From contig NZ_FZNL01000026.1 in the NCBI RefSeq assembly GCF_900187965.1, forward strand, positions 17,933 to 81,932: 64,000 bases of DNA, read 5' to 3'. Numbering within the stretch: the first letter of the stretch is position 1; each line of letters starts with the position of its first letter. Both the position numbers and the translations under genes were made by a program. This document shows positions 51,341-63,300 of the stretch, one piece after another. Source of the stretch: Flavobacterium sp. ov086 (GTDB lineage: Bacteria > Bacteroidota > Bacteroidia > Flavobacteriales > Flavobacteriaceae). Under the pieces are notes generated by a model, which was not told the origin of the DNA, ran no database searches, and saw nothing but the letters and a program-made list of their open reading frames with translations.

Positions 51341-54300
51341 TTATCTGTATAAAGTGAAATGTCCAACAAACTCTCTTGCATCTTTCTCGTCATTTAGTTT
51401 AAGAACATACCAGTAATCACCAGAAGGTAATTCTTCGCCGTTGTATCTACCATCCCATTTTTGACCGTAATGGTATTTAGCGATCTCACGTCCGTATCTG
51501 TCGAAAATTGAGAATATTAAATTAGTATAAATGTTTGTACATCCAGGTCCCCATCCGGTATAGTAAGTACCATCTGGTGTGAAATAATTAGGCAGACATA
51601 CATCTACATATTTAACTGGAATAGACTCTGCATGTGTACAACCGTTTTTATCTCTAACAGTAATTGTATAAGTATCTGTTCTATAGATCGTGAATTTGTT
51701 TTCAGAACTAAAGTTGATACCATCAATGCTGTATTCATAATCTCCGCTTCCGCCAGTAGCAGTTGCTGTGATCACGTTCCAAACACCTTTCTCTTCAGAT
51801 AAAGTCAATAGTAACGGATTAACAACTTTTATGTTGAAGCTTGTATCTGCAGTACATCCATTTGTATGTCTCACTTTGATTGTGTGATCACCCGGTGTAA
51901 GACCTGTATAGATGTTATTCATTTGCCATGGACCACCATCTAAACTGTAATCAATCTCAGAATGATCTCCATCATAACCAGGATCTACTGTTACCATATT
52001 TGAAGCTGCATTGTTCACACAGTCATAGCTAACTTCGTTTGTTGGATTAAGCGTTACTGCATAATCCATTGCGATATCTACCTGATTGTTACAACCTGAT
52101 GCATCTACGAAATAAACAATATGAGGACCTCCTGACAGATTATCGAAATCAAATGTTGTCTGACCTGGAGTACCTTGAGTAAATGGTCCGGTTTCTGAAT
52201 CCAGACTTACACTATAATCTAATGTACCTCCAGAAAGTATAACACTAAATGAACCATCTTTCTCACCAGCACATGTTTCAGGGAATAAAGTACCATCTAC
52301 TAATGCTCCTGTCAATGGTGCTGGTTCTTTTACTTCAACATCTTTGATGAATATGTAACATTCATTTTCGTCCTGAACTAATACATCATAGAAACCTGGT
52401 TTCAAGTTTTCGAATACATTTTTGTCAAAGAACTGTCTGAATTCCGGTTCGATAGCATATTTATAAACTCCTGTTCCACCTGCAGCATTTACTGTAATTT
52501 TTCCATTATTGAAACCATTACATGTAACGTTTGTTGGTATCGCCTCAGCTGATAATTCTACATTAGGCTGAGAAATTTCAATTGGCGCAGAAGTCACTGA
52601 ACAATCAGAACTTTCTAGTTTTACTCTGTAATTTCCAACCGCTAATCCAGTAAATACTCCCGGAGTAAGTTGTGTTGGTGCTGGAGTAATATCAACTCCT
52701 GCAGCATCTTGCAGTGTATAAACATAGTTTCCTAATCCTCCTGTTGCTACCGCTGTAATTGTACCTTCAGCACTTCCTTTACATTTAATATCTACATCTA
52801 CAAGAGTTGTAAAATCTAATTTTGGAACTACCGGAACGTTAACGATGTTTGAAACAGTGCTAACACAACCATTCTGATCTTTTACAAAATATTGGTAGTC
52901 TTTACTTACAGTTGTTTTTGGCAATGTAATATCAATAGTTGAATTGAACGAAGCTGAATAATTAGTTCCGTCAGCACTATAATAATATGGTGCTTTTCCG
53001 CCTGTTGCTGTAATTTTCAATATTGGTACTAGTTGACATGTTTCATTTCTAGCGATCGTAAGCTCAGCTTTCACTTTTGTTGGCTGATCAATTACAACTT
53101 TGTTAGAAATGTTCTCACAACCCCAGGTATCTTTTGCAGTTACTGTATATGTTCCCGCTTTTAATCCTATAAATTGTTTCGTGCCTTGTGATTCTACAAC
53201 AACTACAGTTCCATCAGCTAATACACCATTTAAGGTATAAGTATAGTTTCCTGAACCTCCTGTTATTACGTCTACAGTCACAACTCCGTCCTCATTATCA
53301 AAACAAGTTAACATTGGAGTAGCACTTATCTGGATATCTATTGGTTTCGGGTTTGTTAACTTAGCATCAACAAACGCTTCACAACCCAAGCCATCTTTCA
53401 CATAAACAGTATAATCTCCTGCTGTTAAATTCTCAAATACCGGTGAAGTACTATAACCTTTTACGATTGTTGTACCTAATCTTAATTCGTATAAATAGTC
53501 ACCTGGCCATCCTCCTGTTGCTGATGCTGTTATTATACCATCTTTATTACCTGCAAGACAAGTAATTTCAGATTGGGTTTTAGTCACTGCTAAAGGAGCT
53601 GCTGCCTGATCTATCGTAAATGTATTTGTTACGGTACAAGAAGGACCATTAATATCGGTCAATGTTGCTGTGACAGTGTACACTCCGGCTTTTAATCCTG
53701 AAACCAAAATTGGTCCTGCAGAAGTTGTTGTTCCGTTACTTGGTACCGGACCTGTGATTACATAGCTAAATGGTCCTGCATCATTTGTTGGTACCAATTG
53801 GTTATCAACAAAAGTTAAATTAACACTTCCATCTGCATCTCCATAACAAAGTTTTCCTTTCAATGGTTCAACATTGATTGCAAAAGTATTTGGATCAAAT
53901 ACATAGTGGAAATCTGTTATTGTACAACCTGTTGTCGCATTGAAAACAGTGATTTTATAGTTACCAATTGCTAAGTCTTTAAACAATCCTGTTGAATTTG
54001 TTTCACTAAAGACTGTTCCGTTTACTCCCGTAAGTGTATAGCTTAATAGAGCTGGTGTTCCTCCTGTCGTTGTAACAGAAACCTGAATTGTTTCGTTTGC
54101 AAGACAAGTAATTGGTTTAACAATTGCCACATTAACTTTATCCATTGTTATGAATGAGTCAATAATAATTGGTGTTGTCCAAGAACCTTCACAACCTTTA
54201 TCATCAAATACTCTTACAGTATAAGAACCACCTGCAAGATTATATTCAGTATAAACATTAGAATCAGTATTTTGAACTACTGTTCCGTTTTTGCTAAATT

Positions 54301-57300
54301 CATAACGAACATATTTACCAGAACCTCCATTAACTGAGTTAACCGTAATCGTAGCAAAGTTTACTGCGTTTGTACCGGTTGTACAATTAAATGATGTCAC
54401 TATCGGAGCATCTACTACAATAGCTTTTGGCTCTTTAATACGTTTGTCTACCTGAGCATGACAACCTCTTCCTGAAGTAACCAGTACTGTATAATCTCCT
54501 GCTTGAAGATTATCAAATACATTTGATTCCTGAGGTCCTTTACTTACCGGGGTACCACTAATTGTAGTTCCTGTTAAAGTATAGGTATAAACCGGGTTAT
54601 CATTTACTCCGTCTTTAGTTGGATCAAGATTAACAATAATTAATCCATCTGAACCTCCGTTACAAGAAACATCATTACCGGTTAAACTTAATCCTGTAAT
54701 TTCTGTTGCTTTTTTCAACTCAACGATTACAGTATCTGTACAACCATATACAAGGTCTCTTACAAGTATAGTATGAGTTCCTGCAGGCATGTTGTTGAAT
54801 GTTGCTGTAGTTCCAACTACAACCGGGATATATGCTCCAGAAGTATATTTGTAACTTCCTGAACCTCCTGTTGCTTTAGCAATTACAATTCCGTCTTGGA
54901 AATCACAACTTGGTAAAGCTTTAGTTTCTACTTGTAAATCTAAAGCGTCTTCGATAACTACCGCTGCATTTACAGTTGTTGTACATCCGTTAGCATCTTT
55001 TACTGTAATGTCATAAGATCCTGCAACTGTTACCACAAATTTTGGATCTGTTTGGAAATCACCTCCAATACTATATTGTAAAGGAGCTACTCCTGTTGCA
55101 GAAACAATAAATTCGTATGTTCCTGCCGGACTTGCACATTGACTTGTAACGCTTGCAGTAATAGCACTTGGTAGTGGATCTACTAAAATAGTTTGTTGTT
55201 GTGCCACTGGTGAACATCCGTTAAGATCTTTCACATAAACATCCCAAACCATATCTGCACCGTTATTGGTGTCTACTACAATTTTATTATCTGCACTGAA
55301 TGTTGTTGGAGCAGGTTTTCCTGCAACAACAGCTGCATAACCGTAAGATGGTGTTCCACCTGTAACAGTTACAGTGATCGTTGCATTTTTATTGTTACAA
55401 CTAATGTTTGTTGCAACAGTAGTAAATGCAAGTGCTGCACTTGGCTGTTTGATTTCGAAATCAACTACACTATCTGTACATCCAGATGTTCTATCAGTTA
55501 CTGTGAAGGTGTATTTTCCAGCTGTTAATCCAGTGTATGTAATAACATCACCTGTTTGAGTGAATGTTCCATTATTTGGATTTAATCCAAAATCATAATT
55601 ATTAGCTGTAATGTAATTACTTACAGTAAATGCAATTGATCCTGTTGATCCTCCATTACATAATACATCATTTAATAATTGTGCATCAACACTAATTTCA
55701 CTTGCTTTTTTAACAATAATTGAATTTGTTGTGCTACAACCATTAGCATCTGTAACCTCTATTACATATGTATTAGGCAATAGACCAGCAAAAGTATTTA
55801 CTGTACTTGGTGCGGTCACCGAAGCTGCCGGACTAATTATAGCATATTTGTATGGTGCAACACCTCCAACAATAGTTACTGGATCTACCGATATTGTTGT
55901 GAAACCACCTGCAGTTTTACAATAAATTGGCGTTGCTGCTATAACAAATTTAGTAGGCGGAGTATAAGGAACAACTATTGCTGATCCTGAAACTCTACAT
56001 CCATTAAAGTCTACAACTACATAATTAATTGTTCCTGCGGCATTCATTATATGCACCGGAGAAGTTCCAAATGTTTGTCCGTTATCAAAACTATAGCTAT
56101 ATGGTGTTGTACCATCCGTAGCTGTAAGTGTAATGAAAGCATCTTGTGCAGTATTTGTCGTACTACATGTAAACGGTGTTACCGCATTTGATACTTTTAA
56201 TGTTTCCGGCTCTGTAATTGTAACATCAACCGGTAACGATGGACATTTTTTAGCATCTCTAACTACAATAGAATAAGTACCTGCTTTTAATCCAGAGAAA
56301 ACATTCAATGAACCAAATGCTGCTCCATCAATACTGTATTCATAAGGTGCAACTCCATTTGAAGCTGTAACCGTAATACTACCGTTAGAATCTCCTTTAC
56401 ATCTTACATTAACCTGAGTCGTTGTAAATTTTGAAGTTGTAATTGGTGTAATAATTACTGGTACAGAAACTGCATCACATTGACCATCATTAACTTTGAA
56501 CGTATAAGTTCCTGCTGCTGTTGGTTTGTAAGGCGATGTAACTGTAGTATAAGGAGCTCCATCTTTAGAAACCTGGAAAGTAGGATATGTTCCTGTTCCC
56601 TGAGTTGCTAATAATGTAATCGTTGCATCATTTGTTGTACAATTCAAATCTTGTACAAGTGTTGCCTGCAATAATAATTCTTGTTTTAATGTGTATTTCG
56701 CATGTGCAATACAACCATTACCATCTTTAATATAGAAGTCGTAAGTTCCTGGTGCATTTAATGTGAAATTAGGACTTAGGTAATACCCATTTCCAATGCT
56801 GTACATTGGTGGATCTACGATATCCGGATCTGTTTTTCCATTAATTTTAATTGGAACCGGACCACCTGTATAACAATATTTATCTGTAATAACATCTATT
56901 GTTGGTGCATCATCTTTAGTGATTGTTATCGCTAATTTATTAGAACAAATTAGGTTTCCATCTTGTACGTATACATCCCAGTTAGGACCTTTTGCAAAAT
57001 CTAAAACTGTAGTGTCGTCAGTTGTATAATCTAAAGGACCTGGTGTCGCTCCAGAAACAACAAAAGCATATTTGTACACTGGTGTTCCGCCTATTCCCTG
57101 AACTTTAACAATAGCTCCTGAATAACAATTTGCTGCTGTTTGAGAAATTAGTTTAACATCAAGAACAGCTGGCTCACCTATCTTAATAGTTGCAGTGTTT
57201 TTACATCCTGTAACATCGTCCGTAACTTCTAGCGTATAAGTTCCGGCAACAAGTCCTGTAACTGTAACTACTTTACCTACTATAGTAACTGTTCCTGTTC

Positions 57301-60300
57301 CTGCAATAAGTGCAGCTGAATAAGTTCCTGTAAAATTATCTACATTAAATTTCGCTGAACCATTTGCACCACCGTTACAAGAAGCATCAGTAGTTGATCC
57401 TGCAGAAACTGTAATAACTACAGCTGGTTTAACAATGTAAGATTCCTGATACGTACATCCGTTTGCGTCTGTAACCTGGAATACATAAGGAGCATTGTTT
57501 GGCGCTAATCCTGCAAATACATTTGAAGTTTGTTTTACTTTTACAATTGGAGATAAAATCTCAAATTGTGGAGTACCAACTCCATTTTTCACATTACTAA
57601 TTGTAACTGTACTTGTTTGTCTACCAGCTGGCTGACAGAATACAAGAGTTCCTGTAATGTCCATATCAGTTGGAGCATTTAATTTTGGAACATCAACTCC
57701 ATCTTTTAAAAGGAATTTACATCCATTATTATCCATCACATAAACATCGAATTTTATTCCTGCGTATGTTTCATATGTATTATCTGTTGAGTACGTTAAT
57801 CCACCATCATAACTGAATTGGTATGGTGTAGTTCCGCCTATTCCTGTTATAGTAACTTCCGCTTTTGTTGGCGCATTTCCTGTAGAACACTCTAATTTCG
57901 TCGTAATTAATGAACTAGCTGATAATGCTGCTGGCGCACCAACTGTCACCGGAATTAATACTGAGATACATTCTTTAGCATCTTTAACTTCAATATTATA
58001 AGGTCCCGCTGCCAATCCTTTGAATATATTTGAATCTTGGAAAATTCCTCCGACGATTCTATATTTATAAGGCTCGATTCCGTTTGAAGCTGTAACAACA
58101 ATACTTCCGTTACTGTCTCCAAAACAACTTACTTTAGTTGCTACTGCAATTCCCTTTGGAACTGTTTTTGGAGTTACTATTACAGCATTTGATACTGCAG
58201 GACATCCCTGAGAATCTGTTACTCTAAAAGTATACGTTCCATCAACTGTTGCAACATAAGGCAATGTTGTGAATGCGTTGTATCCAGTTCCATTAATATC
58301 TACTTCGTAAAGATTATATGTTCCTGTTCCTCCTCTTGGAGTTAACTTAATCGTAGCATCTACAGCACATGTTAAATCCTGATTCAGGTCTGCTTGTAAA
58401 AACACTTGTGGTTTTACTACAAAACTTACTTGATTTGATTTACATCCATTACCGTCAATGATACCAAATATATAAGTTCCCGCACCTGTAACTGTATAAG
58501 TAGTACCTGGTATCTCTACACCATTTAGTGTATATTTTGCAGGTCCTACAGCTACTGTAGATAATGCATTCAAATCAATTATAACATTTGATCCAACATA
58601 ACATATTGAAGCTGGCATTGCAATTACTGGTGCTGCGTCTTTAGTAATAGTTACTGCAAATGGTGCTGTAATTTCACAACCATTAGCGTCTTTTACATAC
58701 ACTTTCCAATTAGGAACTGTTGCATCTAAAAATGCAGTATCTGATGTAGTATATGTACCTGGTCCAGTCGCTGTTGCAGCTACGAATGAATATTCGTAAG
58801 GTGCTACTCCACCAGCCGCTTTTACTTGTACTTTAGCTTTGTTATCGCAATTTGCAGGTACATTGGCAAGTAATGACAATGATAATGCAGGGTTTTGAAT
58901 AACATTTACTGAAGCCGGAGCTATACAACCTGTAACTTCATCAGTAACCACAATACTTTGTGTACTTGCAGCAGTTAATCCTGTAATTGATATTGTTTTA
59001 CTTGTTTGTCCTGTAACCGGAGCTCCTGCGTTAAGTACATAACTGTAAGTTCCTTTAAAGTTACCTACTGTAAATAATACTTCTCCATTACTACCCGGGT
59101 TACACGTTACATCACTAACCACTGTTCCCGAAACTGTAATATTTACAGCTGGTTTAACAATGTATGATTCCTGATAAGTACATCCGTTTGCGTCTGTAAC
59201 CTGGAATACATAAGGATCATTACTTGGAGCCAATCCTGCAAATACATTTGATGGTTGTTTTACTTTTACAATTGGAGATAAAATCTCATATTGTGGAGTA
59301 CCAACTCCATTATATACTTTATCGATCGTAACTGTACTTGTTTGTCTACCAACTGGCTGACAGAATACAAGTGTTCCTGAAATGTCCATATCAGTTGGAG
59401 CGTTTAATTTCGGAACATCAATTCCATCTTTTAAAAGGAATTTACATCCGTTAGCATCCATTACATAAACATCGAATTTTATTCCTGCATATGTTTCATA
59501 CTTATCATTTGTTGTATACGTCAATCCTCCATCATAACTGTATTGGTATGGTGAAGTTCCGTCTATTCCTTTTACAGTTACTATTGCTTTTGTTGCCGCA
59601 TTTCCTGTAGTACAATTCAATGGAGCCGTTATAGACGAACTCGCTGATAATGCCAATGCTGGTGTACCTACTGTTGCTGTATGATTATCTGTACATTGTT
59701 TAGCGTCTTTAACTCTAACAACATAATTATTTCCTGCCAGTAAATTTTTAAATTGACTTGATCCCTGGAAAGGCACAAGAATAGTAGCACCTTGCTCTAA
59801 TTGATATTCATAAGGACCTGTTCCGCTTGTAACGTTAACTGTAATTGTTCCATTTGAATCTCCAAAACAAGTCACGTCTTTAGGATCTACCGTAAAGGCA
59901 ATCGTTGGAATTGGATCTAAAGTAAACCCTTTTTCAACACTACAAGCTGTTGTATTCCCATTATCTGTAGCTTTAAAGATATAATTTCCTGTAACACTTG
60001 TATCAAGGACATTACCTGGCATTGTAGTCCAGCTTCCTCCATTATTAGTTGAATACTCAAACTTATAAGTTGGTCCAAAACCACCTGAAGCTGTCAAAGT
60101 AATTTTTGCATCCGGAGTTCCTGAGCAATCAATATCTTTAGTCAAATCAACATCAAGTTTCAATTGTGGTTTAACCTCATAATCTACTGTATCAGTACAT
60201 CCTTTACCGTCTTTGATATACAATTTGTAGACTTTCGCACCATTGAATTTAAAGTTTGGAGACACTTGGAAAGCACTTCCGTCAACACTATAAGTTGCAC

Positions 60301-63300
60301 CACCGACAATTGCCGGATCAACAAAACCAGTTATACTAATTGTAAATTGATTTCCATCATAACAAATTGGTGCTGGAAGATTGATTTTTGGCGCTTCATA
60401 TTTATAAACTGTAACTGGTACATGTTGAATACATCCAAAAGCATCTTTTGTATATACATCGTACACAATTCCGGCAACACTTCCTGGTCTTGTAAACGTA
60501 TTTGGAGTTTTCCAATCTGCATCCACAGGAGAAGCTCCAGAAGCAACTACCTGATAAGTGTATGGTGCCGTTCCGTCTTTTGCCTGAGCAGAAATAGTTC
60601 CTAAGTTATTACAATCTGCAATTGAAGTTGCAGAAGCTGTTAACTTTAATAATACTGGAGATGATTTAATTTCAAAACTTTTTGAAACTACTGCACAACC
60701 TGCGTTAGGTCCAGCTTCTTCTTTTACTAATATGTAATAATTACCAACTGGAAGAGGACCAAAATTTGTCACAGTAAGTGATCCATTGGCAGCAATTGTA
60801 GCTGTCACTGCCTGAGCAGTAGCAGGTATATAAGGAGAGCCTACTACAGGTGGTACAGCAGTGAGATCCTCCGGTACAGCTGGTACAGCTGGTACATATG
60901 GTGTTAAAGGTGTAACAACACCTTTGTTGGTAATAGCCTCATAAACTAAATAACTTACAGTAATTGGAGATGAATAATTGTTTTTAATTACAAAATCAAC
61001 ATTTCCATTATTCAATCCTGTACATGTAATATTATGTGCAACATCATCTTCTATTGTTATTAGAGAACTTGTTGGAACCGGCCCTTTTGCCGTTTGATAA
61101 TAATAACATTTTGTAATTTCATCATAAACTATGAAAGTATAAGTTACTCCTGGCGTTAAATTAGTAAAAATGGTAGATTTACTTCCTGGTGAAGTTTCTT
61201 TTTGCCATCCATCAACACCATCAGCAACAAAAACTTGTGCTGGAGTCCCTCCATTAAATATATTAAAATGGAATGGTCCTGCACTAGGGAATGCAGATCC
61301 AATTTTAACATTAGCTGTTCCTCCTGTAGTACCACAACTTGCAGTAAGATTTATGTCTATGTCTAAGTAATTTGGTGGTGCCGCTATAGTAACATCCGAT
61401 ATCATTACTGAGCATCCATTAGCATCTACTACTCTAATTTGATACAACCCAAAATCAACAACTTCAAAAGTATAAGATCCGTTTGTATCTAAGATTTGTT
61501 TATTATATCCATTAATTCCCGTTACATAATAATCATACAATGGTGTACCACCGGTAACAGAATTAATAATAATTTTTCCTTGAGAAACCCCTCCACCAAT
61601 ACATTGTAAGTCTTCAGTATCGTAATCAATTACGATTGGGTCTGGTTGTTTAATTTCAATATCTTCTGCATAGAAACAACCTTTTGCATCTGTAACTGTA
61701 ACTACATAAATAGCGGCAGGTAAACCAGATGTTTGTGTACCATAATCTTGTCCAGTCGTTTTATTTTTAACCTTAATTACAAACGGTGCTACTCCTTGAG
61801 TAGGGTCGATATTAATAGTTAAAGATCCTGAAGCGTCTCCATTACAACCAAGTACCGCAGGAATTGGTGCTGTAAAATGTGGAAGTGTAGGTGTTGTAAT
61901 ACTAACCGGTACAGCGATCGTTGCTGTACAGTTAGTTACATCGTCTTTAACAGTAAAGATATAATCTGCTGCATCATTTGTCGTGAAAACATTTCCAGCA
62001 AAAGTTCCTACTGCAGTAGATGGTGTAGCCGTATAACTATAACTATAAGAACCGCTACCTCCACCAATTGTTAAGGTAACTTTGGCAGCTTCTAAACCTA
62101 CCGTACAAGTAATGTCTTTATCTATTATTGGCGTTATTGTTAATTTATCATAAACAGTAACCGGTGTTGTTGTTTTTGCAATACATCCATTTGCATCTTT
62201 AGCCCAAATATTATACGTTCCTGCAGTAGTTACTGTGAACGTATTTGGAGTGTCAAATGAAGTACCGTTTATACTATAAGTAAAAGGTCCTTTTCCAAGT
62301 GCCGATGCCGTGATAGTATAAGTTCCAACTCCTAAACATTGATTAGTAGCTGTCGCTGTAACTGTTGGCACAGCATCATTAACAATTTTGATATCAAATT
62401 TAACTTGACAACCATTTGCATCTACAACATAACCATCCCAATCTGAACCTAAAGCCGGATCTAAATTGGCCGTATTTGATGTTGTCAATGTACCCATAGC
62501 AGCGCCATCCAAAACAAATGCATATTTGTAAGCAAGTGTTCCTCCTGCAGCATTTATTGTAACTGCTGAAGTACCAACTTTACAATTTCCATTTACTTGT
62601 ACAAGATTTGCTGTCAAAGGATTTAACGGCTCACCAATTGTAATTGTTGCAGTATTTTTACATCCTGTCGAAATTGAAGTAACTTCTACTGTATAAGTTC
62701 CTACTGCAACATCTTTCAATACTAAAACATTAGCATCAGTAGCAGATTTTGTAAGTGAACCTGTTCCTAATGTTCCTGCTGTTAAAACAAATGTATAATC
62801 TCCCGGAGTTGCAACGTTTGAAATCGTAAACGTACCATTTCCTGTTGAACCTCCTTTACATTTAACATCATTGTTCTTGTTTCCTGAAACAGCAATTTTA
62901 ACTGCTGTATTTATCGTAATAACTTTTGTATCAAAACATCCATTAGCATCAGTAACCTTGAAAGTATAACTTCCTGCAGCTAATCCTGTAAATGAATTCG
63001 AAGATTGTTGTGCAATTATTGCCTGAGACGGTGCTATAGTTTCATACTTTAATGCAACTACTCCTGTACCAGCCACTAAATCAACTGTTACTGTACTTGT
63101 AGTTGCTCCTGCAAGACAAGTAATTGCTGATGGCGTAATTTTGTCAATTACAGGTGGATTCAGTTTAAATAATGTAACTGATCCTGTAGTGATACATCCG
63201 TTTGCATCTTTTACTGAGTAATTAACCGTAACATCGGTTGTTCCGTTATCGTCTACCAATAATGTATTGTTTCCAGAATATCCTCCACCGTTAAAACTAT

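Larger units (their letters stand above)
54600..61900 (-). repeat. Higher-order repeat of about 1.73 kb inside the adhesin gene
   Basis: The same module order recurs with a long period. Anchor cysteine codons of the C-x-G-D/G-x-x-G motif lie at 61844, 59867, 58124, 56399 and 54662, spacing 1977, 1743, 1725 and 1737 bases (all multiples of three). Second anchors (a QC/CY module) lie near 62340, 60365, 58610, 56875 and 55140 with the same spacing. Each large unit is about 575-580 residues and contains several SprB modules. Confidence 0.75.

Noticed and set aside
54600..61900. Regular repeats at 51-64 kb considered as a CRISPR array or tandem satellite
   Set aside because: One long open frame, period in multiples of three, no short identical direct repeats with unique spacers, and clear SprB-type protein repeats.
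55374..62074. Several plus-strand frames of 60-146 codons opposite the adhesin gene
   Set aside because: Antisense shadows caused by the biased repeat codons of the adhesin; no start signals or family motifs.
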